64,000 bases of DNA from Chloroflexota bacterium (GCA_029782215.1 JAKOVD010000016.1:1-64000), one strand, 5' to 3'; shown: positions 23,518-33,105, counted from the stretch's first letter. A program made the numbers and translations. Notes: generated by a model not told the origin, from the sequence alone.

Positions 23518-24711
23518 TCAGGATTCCGCCGACTCGCTCGACGAAAGGCGGCGAAAACGCCCGCCTGCCATCTCGTACATCTGCCCTCGCCAGGGAAATT
23601 GGCGGATACGCGCCGAACGAATCACCGTGATGGCGAGGACGACAGGCAGGACAGCCAGCAGGGCAAGCTGGGTGAACAGGGGCTGCGACAACAGGCGCAC
23701 CTCCGGCATGGCGGCCCGCCGCCAGGCAGCTTCGTTGACCAGATAGAGCGCCGCATACGTCGGCAGCATCGCCGCTGCCGTGGCCAGCGCCAACAGGCCT
23801 TCGCCCAAGATCAGCTCGATGCCCACCAGCGCCCCCAGCACCAACGGGTAGAGCATGCCCCAGGCCACATACCAGAGCCGCCGCTCGTGCGCCCGCAGCA
23901 CCAACGTCTGCCTGGTCATGAAGTCGATCGTATCCGGCCAACCCCCATAGATGGGGTTCGCCACGATACAGGAAGGGGCAAAGGCGATACGCCCCCCGGC
24001 CTCGCGCACCGCGCGGGAGAGGGTGGCGTCGTCCGAGAAAGCATCGGCCCACACACGCTCAGGCTGCAGGACCCCCACATCGGCGGCGCGCATGGCCATG
24101 GCGCCTCCCCAGGCCCCGCCTCGCTGCGGGTCCGCCACACCCGGCAGGCTGCCCTGCACCATCAGGCTGCCAACCCACTGCGGCACCCGGCCATCGGCCG
24201 GCGTCAGCAAACGAGCGCCGCTGCTCAACATGGCCCCCCCCCGGACCAACGGTTCCACCAGGTGCGTCAGGAAGCTAGGGCCGGGCACGGTGTCGGAATC
24301 CAGGAAGACCAGGTAGCTGGCGCCGGCGGCCAGCGCAGCCCTCATCCCCCCAACCATGTTGGCGATCTTGCCGTCAAACCTGGGGGGCGGGGGAAAGTGA
24401 ACCAGCTCTCCCAAACCGGGGTGCTCGGCCAGAAAGGCGTTGATGACGGGAACCACCACGTCCTCTGCCGCCGCCACCACAAAGTACAGATGGTAGTCAG
24501 GCAGGTCCTGTGCGGCCAGACCGGCAAGCAGAGCGGAAAACTCCGGATCGACCCCACGACAGGGAATAATGACGGCCACGCCCTCAGGTGGATCGCCCAC
24601 CGGCGCGTCAGGACGGCGAAGCAAGATCGCCGTGCGCATGACAATCACCAGAATGCCCAGGCCAAGCGCCCAGAACAACACGGCAAGGAGGACGAAGATT
24701 CCTGTCAACAT
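23518..24711 (-). CDS. Glycosyltransferase family 2/21-like membrane protein
   Basis: 397 residues. N-terminal helix (about 3-27), GT-A domain with A-V-I-I-P-C-R-G, F-L-D-S-D-T (metal-binding DxD) near residue 133 and F-S-D-D-A-T as acceptor-site aspartates, then R-Q-x(3)-R-x(3)-R-x-W like the QxxRW of processive or ceramide-type enzymes, and three or four C-terminal helices. It resembles ceramide glucosyltransferase/HpnI proteins. ATG 24711 follows the upstream GT2 gene by 8 bases, with an AAGG-like site inside it. Confidence 0.82.
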   Translation of the reverse strand: MLTGIFVLLAVLFWALGLGILVIVMRTAILLRRPDAPVGDPPEGVAVIIPCRGVDPEFSALLAGLAAQDLPDYHLYFVVAAAEDVVVPVINAFLAEHPGLGELVHFPPPPRFDGKIANMVGGMRAALAAGASYLVFLDSDTVPGPSFLTHLVEPLVRGGAMLSSGARLLTPADGRVPQWVGSLMVQGSLPGVADPQRGGAWGGAMAMRAADVGVLQPERVWADAFSDDATLSRAVREAGGRIAFAPSCIVANPIYGGWPDTIDFMTRQTLVLRAHERRLWYVAWGMLYPLVLGALVGIELILGEGLLALATAAAMLPTYAALYLVNEAAWRRAAMPEVRLLSQPLFTQLALLAVLPVVLAITVIRSARIRQFPWRGQMYEMAGGRFRRLSSSESAES

Positions 24712-24719
24712 GACGGTGG

Positions 24720-26291
24720 TCAGGGTAAGGGTGAGTCGCTGGGAGGGATGGCCTCGGCAAGGGACCGCAGCCTTGCGGTCGCAAGCGGGTGGCCGCTGGC
24801 CCTGGACTGGCGATGCTCGCGCCACTGCAAGCCCAGCACGAAGGCGCAGCCCAGCACGTAGAAAAGCGGCAGCAAGACCAGGGACCACCGGTTGTGGATG
24901 ATCACCGCGGTCAGCGTCGTCAAGGCAAAGACAAAGGTGAGGGCCTCGGGCAACATGGAACGCCAGTCAACACCCTCCTGAAGCGGCAACCGGCCGCCGT
25001 ATTGCCCCTGTTTGGGGGTGCGCTCAAATTCACCCCCTCCCTGCAGGGCGCCCTCGATCACCGCCGCCCCCAGGGTCGGCGAGAGTCCCAGCGACAGCAG
25101 CGCCAGCAGCGGCAGCGCCCACAGCCGGCGCAAGCCCTGAAAGCCCGCCAACTGCTGCTGGGCCAGGCCGTAGAGCGCAAGCGGCGCCGCCGAGGCCAGC
25201 AGCGAAAGCATGCCCAAGGCCGGCAGGGGCAGCGCCACCGCGGGAAGCAAGGCCAGGGGCAGCGTCAGGAAGAGCAAGAGAAGCAGGGGCAGGTTGACGG
25301 CGTAACCACTCAGATGGCCCAGCGCATAAAGGCGCTTGCGCAGCGGCCAGGAACTGGTGATGATCCTCAGCGCCAGCTTGCGCAGCGTCTGCGCCGAGCC
25401 CTTGGCCCAACGCCGCTGCTGGCGCTTGAAGCTGGTCATCAAAGCAGGCAGCTCGCCGGGCGCCTGCACACCGTTGAGGTAGGCGCCGCGCCAGCCCTGT
25501 AGCTGGGCGCGATAGGAGAGATCAAGGTCCTCAGTTACCGTATCGGCGGTCCAGCCTCCCACGGCGTCGATCGCCGTCCGGCGCCACAGCCCACCGCTGC
25601 CGTTAAAGTTCTGCCACAGTCCGGCCGCCGAGCGCGCCTGCTGCTCGATCACGAAATGCCCATCCAGCGCCAGTCCCTGCGCGGCCGTAAGCACATTCTG
25701 CGCTCGATTCAGGTGCCCCCAACGCGTCTGCACGAAGGCCAACGTCTTGTGTGCGCGCAGCGCCGGCACCGTCCGGCGCAGCCAATCCGGGGTGGGCACG
25801 AAGTCAGCATCGAAGACGGCGATGAAGTCACCGCTGGCAGATGGTAGCGCCTCAGCCAGGGCGCCCGCCTTGTAGCCACGCCGGTTCTGCCGGTGGTGAT
25901 AGGCGATGTTCAGTCCCTGCTGTTCGCGCAGGCGTGTCACCAGCGCCGCGATCTGCGCTGCGGTCCGATCGCGGGAATCGTCCAGGACCTGGATCTGCAG
26001 GCGGTCCGGTGGATAATCGAGCGCTGCCACCGCCCGCACTAGCCGATCGGCCACATGGGGTTCGTTGTAGATAGGCAGTTGCACCGTGACAGCCGGCCAT
26101 TCCCCGCCGCCTGCATCATCGTCGGGCTGCCCGTGATCGGGCCGCCCGGCTACGGGCCAATCATGGCGGGACCGAGAGATCAAGTACAGGAGGATGGACA
26201 GCAGGATGTAGAGACCGTATAGGGTAAGCGCCAGGATTGCCGACTGGTGAAGCACGACAGCCAGCGTTTGCAGAAGAGACATCGAGACCAT
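24720..26291 (-). CDS. Processive-type family 2 glycosyltransferase (cellulose/mannan synthase-like)
   Basis: 523 residues. An N-terminal helix (about 14-36), then the GT-A domain with all D,D,D,QxxRW signatures: L-D-D-S-R-D near 105, D-A-D-F near 165, T-E-D-L-D-L-S near 260 and Q-Q-R-R-W near 298, followed by several helices (about 330-420 and 455-495). No PilZ domain. It is close to CsbB/glucomannan-synthase-like enzymes of Chloroflexota and cyanobacteria. It follows the M20 peptidase gene by 23 bases. Confidence 0.85.
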   Translation of the reverse strand: MVSMSLLQTLAVVLHQSAILALTLYGLYILLSILLYLISRSRHDWPVAGRPDHGQPDDDAGGGEWPAVTVQLPIYNEPHVADRLVRAVAALDYPPDRLQIQVLDDSRDRTAAQIAALVTRLREQQGLNIAYHHRQNRRGYKAGALAEALPSASGDFIAVFDADFVPTPDWLRRTVPALRAHKTLAFVQTRWGHLNRAQNVLTAAQGLALDGHFVIEQQARSAAGLWQNFNGSGGLWRRTAIDAVGGWTADTVTEDLDLSYRAQLQGWRGAYLNGVQAPGELPALMTSFKRQQRRWAKGSAQTLRKLALRIITSSWPLRKRLYALGHLSGYAVNLPLLLLLFLTLPLALLPAVALPLPALGMLSLLASAAPLALYGLAQQQLAGFQGLRRLWALPLLALLSLGLSPTLGAAVIEGALQGGGEFERTPKQGQYGGRLPLQEGVDWRSMLPEALTFVFALTTLTAVIIHNRWSLVLLPLFYVLGCAFVLGLQWREHRQSRASGHPLATARLRSLAEAIPPSDSPLP

Positions 26292-26314
26292 TTGTGTTTT
26301 CCCTTTGGCGGTCG

Positions 26315-27556
26315 TTAAGAACGCCGCGCGAGGGAGTTGAGCAAATCGATCACAAGGGCGGCGTAGGCATCGGCGCCACGCAGAACCTCGGCCAGGCGTA
26401 CGTGTTCGTCGGCAGTGTGCGCCAGGCGCGCGTCGCCGGGGCCAAAGCCAATGGTCGGAATGCCCGCCTCGCCCATGGTATAGACACCGTCGGTTGAGAA
26501 CGACCAGAGCCCCACCGAAGGACGGCGTCCCAAGGCGCGATCGAGGGAGATGGCAGCCTGCTGCAGGAGGGGATGATCCTCCGGCAGAAGCCATGCCGGG
26601 TAGATCTCATCCCCTTCCGTCTCGAAGCCCGTGTAGCTAATGCTGCGGTATCGCCCCACTTCTACGCGGCCGCGGATGCCGTCGCGTCTCATGGTGGATT
26701 CCACCTCGGCCAGGGCCCGCGCCGCTGTTTCTCCCAGGGTCAAGCGCCTGTCCACGATCAGGTCGCAGCGATCGGGGATGGCATTGCGGCTGCCGGACAC
26801 CGATGTCAATCCCGTGACGGCCAGGCTTGCCTTGCCCAGGATGGCATCCGCCATCAGATTCTCGTTCAGGAGTTCGAGGCCAAAAATCAGACGAGCGGCG
26901 CCCGCCAGGGCATTCTCTCCCTCCTCGGGCGCCGAGGCGTGCGCCGACCGCCCCTGGATAGTGATCCACATTTCCATGCGTCCGCGCTGGCCGCGGGCCA
27001 ACTGCAGGCTGGTGGGCTCCCCCAGCACAACCCAATCGGGCCGCACATCCTCTTCCTGGACCAGCACACGCATCGCCATCCCTTCGGTGGGCTCTTCCTG
27101 GACCACGGCCGCCAGAACGACTTCGCCTGGCAGCTCAACGCCCCGTCTCGCCAGCAGCCCCACGGCGTGGACCATGGCCGCCAGAGAACCTTTCATATCA
27201 GAAGCGCCCCGGCCATAGACAAAGCCATCGATCAGATCGCCCCCAAAGGGATCGTGCGTCCAGGCATCAGGATCGCCCACGTCCACCGTGTCCATGTGGG
27301 CGTTCAGCAGCAGAACAGGGCCGCCGGGCTTGCCGTAGCGGCCGATGATATTCCCGATGCGATCCGTGCGGATGTCGGTGAGTCCCACTGTCGCCATTTC
27401 TTCCGCCACCAGCCGCGCGACCGACGCCTCCTGTCCGGACAGGCTGGGGGTGCGGACCAGGCGGCGCAGGAAGTCGGTGCAGGCTTCCTTCCCGGCTTGT
27501 TCGAGAACGGGGTAGCGGTTGGCTTGGGTGCGGGGAGTAAGAAGGGATAGCGTCAT
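26315..27556 (-). CDS. M20-family metallopeptidase/deacylase
   Basis: 413 residues. The two-zinc site is complete: A-H-M-D-T near residue 97, G-A-S-D-M-K-G near 128, E-E-P-T-E-G near 163 and the final His in A-H-T-A-D-E-H. The S-T-D-G-V-Y-T and G-F-G-P-G-D-A motifs match the YgeY-type branch often called selenium-metabolism-linked hydrolase, near ArgE/DapE. It would release an acyl or peptide group from an amino acid. GGGAG lies upstream of the ATG. Lying within a glycan cluster is unexplained. Confidence 0.88.
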   Translation of the reverse strand: MTLSLLTPRTQANRYPVLEQAGKEACTDFLRRLVRTPSLSGQEASVARLVAEEMATVGLTDIRTDRIGNIIGRYGKPGGPVLLLNAHMDTVDVGDPDAWTHDPFGGDLIDGFVYGRGASDMKGSLAAMVHAVGLLARRGVELPGEVVLAAVVQEEPTEGMAMRVLVQEEDVRPDWVVLGEPTSLQLARGQRGRMEMWITIQGRSAHASAPEEGENALAGAARLIFGLELLNENLMADAILGKASLAVTGLTSVSGSRNAIPDRCDLIVDRRLTLGETAARALAEVESTMRRDGIRGRVEVGRYRSISYTGFETEGDEIYPAWLLPEDHPLLQQAAISLDRALGRRPSVGLWSFSTDGVYTMGEAGIPTIGFGPGDARLAHTADEHVRLAEVLRGADAYAALVIDLLNSLARRS

Positions 27557-27612
27557 ACGTGGGTGACTCCCTGACAGGGCCAGAGGTGTGTGACGATGTG
27601 GCCCTGACCGGA

Positions 27613-29040
27613 TCAGTAAGCGCCGTTGCCTATCAGCACTTTGGGGACGGTGCGCACCATAATGCTGACGTCCAGCAGCGGCGACCAGTTTTCGACATAA
27701 TAGATATCCAGCAGCATCATCTCATCGAAGCCCAGGTCAGAACGGCCTGAGACCTGCCACAGACCCGTCATACCAGGCAGCACATCGAGCCGCTTGCGGT
27801 GCCAGGGTTCGTACTTGGCCACTTCCTCAGGCAGCGCCGGGCGCGGTCCGACCAGGCTCATATCGCCCAACAGGACGTTGATGAGCTGGGGAAGCTCATC
27901 CAGGCTGTAGCGACGGAGATGCCGCCCGACACGCGTCGTCCGGGGATCGTTCTTGATCTTGAACAGGGGGCCGTCCGCTTCATTGCGCTCCGAGAGTTCG
28001 GCCCGCAGCGTCTCCGCTTCCACGACCATCGACCGGAACTTATAGGTGTTGAAGGGAACGCCGTCCTTGCCGATGCGCTGCTGGATGAAGAGCACGGGAC
28101 CCGCCGAGTCGAGCTTGACGAGCAGGGCCAAAAGGCCCATGAAGGGCAGGAGCAAGAGCACGGCGACCGCGCCAATGAGCAGGTCCAAAGCCCGTTTGAG
28201 GGCGAAACGTGGGCCAGAGATGGCAACGTACTTGACCCCCAGGAGGGGAATGCCATCCAGCACCTCGACGTCAACCCGGTCCAGGCTCATCTGCAGAACA
28301 TCTGGCACCACGCGGGTGCGCTTTCCCTGGCGCTCACATTGGTCAAGGACACTGATGATGCGGCGGTGATACTGCCACGGCAAGGTCACAATGACCTCGT
28401 CGATATGTTGGTCCTTGAGAACTTCCGGGAGGTTCTCAAGAGGACCCAAGGCGACGAAGGGTCCGAGATTGCGCAAGCCACGTTCGGGGTTGTCGTCGAG
28501 AAAACCGACGACGGTGTAGCCCAGAGCTGTGTTCGCCAACAACACGCGCATGATCCGCCGGCTGCTTTCACCGGCGCCGACGAGCAGGACGCGCTTCGTG
28601 CCGATCCCGCGCTTGCGCCAGAACGCAACGAGTTGCCGGATGATCAGCCTCTCCAGGATCACAAAGAAGAAGGCCAACACACCCGCAATGCCGTACACCA
28701 GGCGGGAATGGTAGGGAGGCTGGAACATATAGTTGCCGACCATCAGAATGATGGTCACCGTTGCCGTGCCGTTGAAGACCCGGTAGACCTCATCCAGGTA
28801 GCTCGTGCCCGGCGGCAGTCGATAAAGCCCCTCAAGGTAGAACGCCGCCACAATCAGAACCGCAGCCAACAGAGAGACGCGCAGGTAAAAGCTGAAATCC
28901 GTGTAGTAGGCCGGATCGACGGTTCGGTACCACTGCAACTGGTAGCGTATGAACCAGGCCAGGTAGAAGGTCATGACCACGGCGACGGCGTCGACGACCA
29001 CCAGGATCTGCTTTTGCCAGCGCAGGAAGCTCGCAGCCAT
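27613..29040 (-). CDS. Polyprenyl glycosylphosphotransferase (WbaP/EpsE type)
   Basis: 475 residues. Four or five transmembrane helices fill about 12-140, a CoA-binding-like Rossmann domain about 145-265 (L-V-G-A-G-E-S-S-R-R), and the bacterial sugar-transferase domain the last 200 residues, starting K-R-A-L-D-L-L-I-G with F-N-T-Y-K-F-R-S-M and S-L-D-E-L-P-Q-L-I-N-V-L motifs. It loads the first sugar phosphate onto undecaprenyl phosphate for exopolysaccharide or O-chain synthesis, and implies that the neighbouring transferases extend that chain. Confidence 0.93.
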   Translation of the reverse strand: MAASFLRWQKQILVVVDAVAVVMTFYLAWFIRYQLQWYRTVDPAYYTDFSFYLRVSLLAAVLIVAAFYLEGLYRLPPGTSYLDEVYRVFNGTATVTIILMVGNYMFQPPYHSRLVYGIAGVLAFFFVILERLIIRQLVAFWRKRGIGTKRVLLVGAGESSRRIMRVLLANTALGYTVVGFLDDNPERGLRNLGPFVALGPLENLPEVLKDQHIDEVIVTLPWQYHRRIISVLDQCERQGKRTRVVPDVLQMSLDRVDVEVLDGIPLLGVKYVAISGPRFALKRALDLLIGAVAVLLLLPFMGLLALLVKLDSAGPVLFIQQRIGKDGVPFNTYKFRSMVVEAETLRAELSERNEADGPLFKIKNDPRTTRVGRHLRRYSLDELPQLINVLLGDMSLVGPRPALPEEVAKYEPWHRKRLDVLPGMTGLWQVSGRSDLGFDEMMLLDIYYVENWSPLLDVSIMVRTVPKVLIGNGAY

Positions 29041-29043
29041 CGC

Positions 29044-30210
29044 TTATGCCCCCAACACCCGTTCGTATACAGCGGCTGTCGCTGCGGCGGTCACCGGCCA
29101 GCGGAAACGCTCGCTCTGCGCCAGGCCCGCCTGGCGCATGGCATCCTGGCGGTCCGTGTCCACCAACACAGCCACCATCGCCGCTGCCAGGGCTTCGGCA
29201 TCGTGAGGGGAAACCGTCACAGCGGCGCTGCCTGCGACCTCGGGCAGACTGCTGGCCGTGGAGGTAATGGCAGGAACGCCGCACGACATGGCTTCGGCGA
29301 CGGGCAGGCCAAAACCCTCGTAGAGCGAAGGGTAGACGAAAAGGCTGGCGGCATTGTAAAGCCAGGGCAGTACATCTCCCGCGACAAAGCCCAGGAAGTG
29401 CACAAAGGGCTCGAGCGCCAGGGCCTGCACCCGCGCAAAAACGGCTTCATAGGCCCATCCCCGTCCCCCTCCGATCAGGAGCGGAAGCGGAGCAGCGGCG
29501 CTCCGTCGATAGAGGGCGTAGGCGTCGAGGAGGGTCAGATAGTTCTTGCGCGGCTCGATCGTGCCAACGCTCAGGATGAAGCGATCCGGCCACTTCGCCT
29601 CCCGCCGGTACGCCTCAACCTCTGGCCGGGGGCGTGGCGCGAAGGCCTCGTCCACACCGTTGTAGACAACGTCGATTCGGTCCCGGGCGATGTGCAGCAG
29701 GTGTTCCACATCACGCGCCGTAGCCTGCGAAACGGCAATGACGCGGCGGGCGCGACGGCAGCTCAGCGCCGTCATGGTCGACAGATAGAGGCGGTTCCCC
29801 ACCCCAAAGGCATCGGGAAACAGGCGAAAGGTCAGGTCGTGGACCGTGACGACGCCTGGCGCGCCGGAAGCCAAGGGGAGAACGTAGGCCAGGCCGTGCT
29901 GGAGGTCAACCTGGCCGCGTCGGGCAGCCAGGGGTAGAGCGGTCTGCTCCCAGGCGATGCGCAAGGACGGGCGTTGGCTCCATTGAGGCGCCCTGTGCAA
30001 TGAAACATCGTCGGGGGGAGCGTAGTCAGGATCGTTCACAAACGCGATATAGCTGAGGCGCCGGCCCTCACGCGGCAGGTGTCTCAGCAGTTGGTGGCTG
30101 TAGGTGTGGATACCCGCGCCACGATAGCTCTGCCTTGTCGACAACAGCGTTGCGATCAGGCCAATACGCGGTCGCTGCAGCGGCGCGGGATCAGCAGACA
30201 CAGAGACCAT
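29044..30210 (-). CDS. Glycosyltransferase family 4
   Basis: About 388 residues, GT-B fold. The N-domain starts R-I-G-L-I-A-T-L-L; the C-domain carries S-V-G-T-I-E-P-R-K-N near residue 205, V-Y-P-S-L-Y-E-G-F-G-L-P-V-A-E-A-M with the E-x7-E motif and G-V-P-A-I-T-S. It adds a sugar from a nucleotide donor. The start is ambiguous: the ATG at 30210 overlaps a perfect TATAAT box, so translation may begin at the in-frame GTG at 30201, seven bases after the box, on a leaderless mRNA. Confidence 0.88.
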   Translation of the reverse strand: MVSVSADPAPLQRPRIGLIATLLSTRQSYRGAGIHTYSHQLLRHLPREGRRLSYIAFVNDPDYAPPDDVSLHRAPQWSQRPSLRIAWEQTALPLAARRGQVDLQHGLAYVLPLASGAPGVVTVHDLTFRLFPDAFGVGNRLYLSTMTALSCRRARRVIAVSQATARDVEHLLHIARDRIDVVYNGVDEAFAPRPRPEVEAYRREAKWPDRFILSVGTIEPRKNYLTLLDAYALYRRSAAAPLPLLIGGGRGWAYEAVFARVQALALEPFVHFLGFVAGDVLPWLYNAASLFVYPSLYEGFGLPVAEAMSCGVPAITSTASSLPEVAGSAAVTVSPHDAEALAAAMVAVLVDTDRQDAMRQAGLAQSERFRWPVTAAATAAVYERVLGA

Positions 30211-30217
30211 TATAGCA
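30209..30217 (-). promoter_or_regulatory. Extended -10 promoter overlapping the start of the glycosyltransferase gene
   Basis: Minus-strand TGCTATAAT. The -10 overlaps the first ATG, implying initiation at GTG 30201. Confidence 0.6.
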
Positions 30218-30292
30218 AGAGGTTCACCGGGCAAGAAGCCCGATTAGACGCTTGGGCAGAACGATCACAGCCGCCGACAACACTGCCTGACG

Positions 30293-30323
30293 AAAAAAGG
30301 GCCTCCGTGTACACGGAGGCCCT
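30293..30323 (-). terminator. Terminator of the rpmH-jag operon
   Basis: A perfect 26-bp inverted repeat (30298-30323) followed on the minus strand by six T residues; it lies 33 bases after the jag stop. Confidence 0.92.
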
Positions 30324-30355
30324 GCCGGCATTCCTGAAGCCAGAATGCCATAAGC

Positions 30356-31177
30356 TCAAGCCGGCATGATCGTGACCTTGCGGTTGTCACCCTCGCCCAC
30401 GCTTCTGGTAGTGACGTCAGTTCTCGCGCGCAGCGCCAAATGGATGATGCGGCGCTCTCGCGGCGGCATGGCCTCAAGAACCATCGTCCGCCGCTCGCTC
30501 ACGGCGCGATCGGCCATCGAGGTTGCCAGGCGCATCAGGCTGCGTTCACGCCGCTGCTTGTAATGTTCGACGTCTACTTCGACATGTGGCCATTGGTGCG
30601 TCCGCTGGTTGACGACAAGACGGACCAGGTACTGCAATGCGTCCAGCGTCTCACCACGCCGCCCGATCAACGTCCCCAAGTCCTCGCCCTCGATGTTCAG
30701 GTAGTACGTCTCTTCGTCGTCAAGCTCCGTGGCAGGATGGAGTTCGGCGTCAACACGAGCCTCAAATTCCATACGCACCAAGAGCCGCTGCAAGAAATCA
30801 CGCGCCAACTCCAGCGACGCCGCGCTGTCAAGGTCAGCCGGGGCGGCGTTTGCCGGAGCGGCAGCCGCAGTCTGGTCATCGCTGCTCACCGGGGCGGCGC
30901 TGGCGCCGCCAACGACAGGAGACTCGCCTGCCATCGGCGCCTCTGGCGCCGCATCTACCGGCTCCACAGGAGCTTCCGGGACCTCCACCGGCTGCGCCGC
31001 GAGAGCATCCTGGCGGGGCGAAAGACGAACGCGCGCCATCTTCGTACCCAAGCCGAAAACGCCGCCGCGTCCTTCCTCCAACACCTCGACCTCGACGTCC
31101 TCCTGCTGCACGCCAAGGGCCTGCAAACCTGCTTCGATAGCTTCTGTTACTGTACGTCCAGTATATTCCGTCATCAT
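30356..31177 (-). CDS. jag: Jag/KhpB RNA-binding protein
   Basis: 273 residues. The Jag_N domain begins M-T-E-Y-T-G-R-T-V-T-E-A-I with the G-G-V-F-G-L-G motif, an Ala/Pro/Glu linker spans about 60-125, then a KH domain (G-T-L-I-G-R-R-G-E-T-L-D-A-L-Q-Y) and an R3H domain (M-P-P-R-E-R-R-I-I-H-L-A-L). It binds RNA, with roles in elongation and division in other bacteria. Two adjacent ATGs (31177, 31174) follow GGTGGA; either could be used. It is the last gene of the rpmH cluster. Confidence 0.93.
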   Translation of the reverse strand: MMTEYTGRTVTEAIEAGLQALGVQQEDVEVEVLEEGRGGVFGLGTKMARVRLSPRQDALAAQPVEVPEAPVEPVDAAPEAPMAGESPVVGGASAAPVSSDDQTAAAAPANAAPADLDSAASLELARDFLQRLLVRMEFEARVDAELHPATELDDEETYYLNIEGEDLGTLIGRRGETLDALQYLVRLVVNQRTHQWPHVEVDVEHYKQRRERSLMRLATSMADRAVSERRTMVLEAMPPRERRIIHLALRARTDVTTRSVGEGDNRKVTIMPA

Positions 31178-31223
31178 CTGTCCACCGCTCTCAATTGGGA
31201 ACGGCCGCCGGCTGGTCCTTATC

Positions 31224-31254
31224 CCATGCTGGCGTCGACCGGACGCCAGCATGG
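31224..31254 (-). other. 13-bp hairpin between yidC and jag
   Basis: Perfect stem 31224-31236 with 31242-31254 and a 5-base loop, without a T tract. Probably an RNA processing or stability element inside the operon. Confidence 0.5.
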
Positions 31255-31272
31255 TCGGGAACGCATGCCATT

Positions 31273-32316
31273 CTAGCGACGCTTACGTCGTTTGCGGCGG
31301 GCGCTGGATACCGCGTCGGAGGACTCGTTGCCAGTCGTGTCGTCGCCAAAACTGCTGTTGGCCGAAATAGCCGCCACTTCGACAGCCGCATCGGCAGTGA
31401 CCGTGCTGCTCCTGGCAGGCATCGACTTCACCGTCGCCGTGTCCCAGTGCTGCTTCTGGCTGTTGACGTAGTACTGCTGCGCCATAGCCAGGAGGTTGCC
31501 CACCACCCAGTACAGGCTCATCCCGGCCGGCACCTGCAGTGAAAACAGGACGAACATGCCGGTCATCAGGATGGTCATCTGGTTCATCATCCGCGCCGAC
31601 GATTCCTGCGAATCACCCATGGCCGGCTGGCTGGACTGGCTCATGCGCGTCATGATGAACTGGGTGACAGCCAGTACCGCCGGCAGCACCAGGTAGGGCC
31701 AAACGGTCACCAGCTTCTCCAGGGAGAAGTCAGAAGTCAACCATTTCATCCCACCGCTGTAGGGAGGATAGGCCAGGTTCGGGATGAAGAAGAAGGGGGC
31801 CTGGTTGAAGCTGCCGGAAGCGATCAAGCCCAGCAAGGCATAATAGAACCCGAACAGGATGGGCATCTGCAGCAGCGTCGGCAAACACCCGGCCATTTGG
31901 GCCTGGGTAATGCCATGCTGCTGATAGAGCTTCATCTGCTCTTCGTTGTACTTGTTCTTGTCCTTGGCGTACTTCTTCTTCAGCGCATCGAGCTCGGGCT
32001 GCAGGTTCTGCATCTTGACCTGGGCCACACGCATCGATCGCATTTGCCGAAGGCCCAGGGGCAGCAGGATCACTCTGACGAGCGCCGCCACCAGGATGAT
32101 GGACCAACCCCAGGCATACGGACTGTAGGGTGACAGCCGATCATAGAAAAACACCATCGCCTGGCGCAGCGGATAGGCGATGAACTCGAAGATGCCGGGC
32201 TGGTAGACCTGTTGTCCCGTGGCCGGATCTGTCTTAATCCCACCACAACTGCTCAACAAGACGGCTGCGAGCACAAGTAAGGGGATGATGAGCAGTAGAC
32301 GATACTTACGTTTCAC
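31273..32316 (-). CDS. yidC: Membrane protein insertase YidC
   Basis: 347 residues, Oxa1/YidC family. A lipoprotein signal ends at L-S-S-C (Cys24), the form found in Gram-positive-type YidC; five transmembrane segments follow, with the positively charged cytoplasmic loop (L-K-K-K-Y-A-K-D-K-N-K-Y) and the groove Arg in V-R-V-I-L-L-P-L. The C-terminus is very basic (R-R-K-R-R-K-R-R), suited to ribosome contact. The GTG at 32316 has GGAG 7 bases upstream and gives the proper signal peptide; the in-frame ATG at 32355 is less likely. Confidence 0.95.
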   Translation of the reverse strand: MKRKYRLLLIIPLLVLAAVLLSSCGGIKTDPATGQQVYQPGIFEFIAYPLRQAMVFFYDRLSPYSPYAWGWSIILVAALVRVILLPLGLRQMRSMRVAQVKMQNLQPELDALKKKYAKDKNKYNEEQMKLYQQHGITQAQMAGCLPTLLQMPILFGFYYALLGLIASGSFNQAPFFFIPNLAYPPYSGGMKWLTSDFSLEKLVTVWPYLVLPAVLAVTQFIMTRMSQSSQPAMGDSQESSARMMNQMTILMTGMFVLFSLQVPAGMSLYWVVGNLLAMAQQYYVNSQKQHWDTATVKSMPARSSTVTADAAVEVAAISANSSFGDDTTGNESSDAVSSARRKRRKRR

Positions 32317-32357
32317 GTAGAAACTCCAACCACCGGCGCGCCGGCGGCATCTCATGG

Positions 32358-32573
32358 TTAGTCAGGAACGGGGTCGTAGCCACCCTCATGAAAGGGATGA
32401 CAACGAGAAATGCGCTTGATTCCGAGCCAGGTTCCGCGCCAAGCGCCATGCTTCTCGATGGCTTGGTAAGTGTACTCGGAACAGGTAGGCGTGTAGATGC
32501 AGTTGCTTCCCAGGGCAGGCGAGAGAAACCGTTGATACGCACGGATCAAGCGCAGTAAGACCGCCTTTAGCAC
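32358..32573 (-). CDS. yidD: Membrane protein insertion efficiency factor YidD
   Basis: 71 residues with the full YidD signature: [31 protein letters not shown] and [14 protein letters not shown]. The GTG at 32573 overlaps the end of rnpA by 7 bases and has GGGAGAA upstream; an earlier start within rnpA would add a non-conserved basic extension. It helps insertion of membrane proteins together with YidC. Confidence 0.93.
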   Translation of the reverse strand: MLKAVLLRLIRAYQRFLSPALGSNCIYTPTCSEYTYQAIEKHGAWRGTWLGIKRISRCHPFHEGGYDPVPD

Positions 32574-32965
32574 GACGGTTCTCCCGCATCCGGCGCGAGC
32601 GCCGCGGCATGCCATGAGGGTGCACGGGGATGGACAAGCAAACCCGCCAAACCCAGCACCTTGCGACAGCTCGCATCTACCTGTCGGTAGGTTGCACGAG
32701 CAAGGGCCGAGCGGGCAATGAACACGATGTCCCAGCCTGGATAGATCTCGGACATTTGGTGGCGAACCGACTCTCTCATCAAGCGGCGCGCACGATTGCG
32801 CACCACGGCCTTACCTACGCGACGACTTGCGGAAAAACCAAAGCGGCTGTAAGGGAGCTCGTTCGGCAAATAGACAAGGACGACCAGGTGGTCGTCCCGC
32901 GTCTTGCCTTCTCGGCGAACCTGCTGAAACCGCTCACGTTCCCGCAATCGATGCAGATGGGGCAC
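32567..32965 (-). CDS. rnpA: Ribonuclease P protein component
   Basis: 132 residues. The basic RNase P protein signature [18 protein letters not shown] is complete, with the N-terminal aromatic/basic E-R-F-Q-Q-V-R. It binds the RNase P RNA and pre-tRNA leaders. The start is a GTG. It follows rpmH by 5 bases. The last 20 residues are an Ala/Pro extension beyond the usual end that overlaps yidD. The RNase P RNA gene is not seen in this window. Confidence 0.94.
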   Translation of the reverse strand: MPHLHRLRERERFQQVRREGKTRDDHLVVLVYLPNELPYSRFGFSASRRVGKAVVRNRARRLMRESVRHQMSEIYPGWDIVFIARSALARATYRQVDASCRKVLGLAGLLVHPRAPSWHAAALAPDAGEPSC

Positions 32966-32970
32966 TGGGA

Positions 32971-33105
32971 TCAGACGGTCAGCTTAACGCGGCCTCTGAG
33001 CATGCGCCGCTTGAGCACATTGCGCCCGCCCGGGGTGGTCATGCGCTTGCGAAAGCCATGGACACGGAAGCGGCGTCGAACTTTGGGTTGCCAGGTTCGT
33101 TTCAT
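32971..33105 (-). CDS. rpmH: 50S ribosomal protein L34
   Basis: 44 residues: [12 protein letters not shown], then [13 protein letters not shown], ending R-G-R-V-K-L-T-V. This is a near-canonical L34, found by direct translation of the minus strand because it is too short for routine ORF listing. It heads the conserved rpmH-rnpA-yidD-yidC-jag cluster usually found next to dnaA and the origin; dnaA is not upstream here. A strong promoter and a terminator-like hairpin occupy its leader. Confidence 0.97.
   Translation of the reverse strand: MKRTWQPKVRRRFRVHGFRKRMTTPGGRNVLKRRMLRGRVKLTV

Noticed and set aside
27799-29937. A 712-residue plus-strand open frame across the two glycan genes
   Set aside because: Antisense shadow of the glycosylphosphotransferase and glycosyltransferase genes, which have clear motifs.
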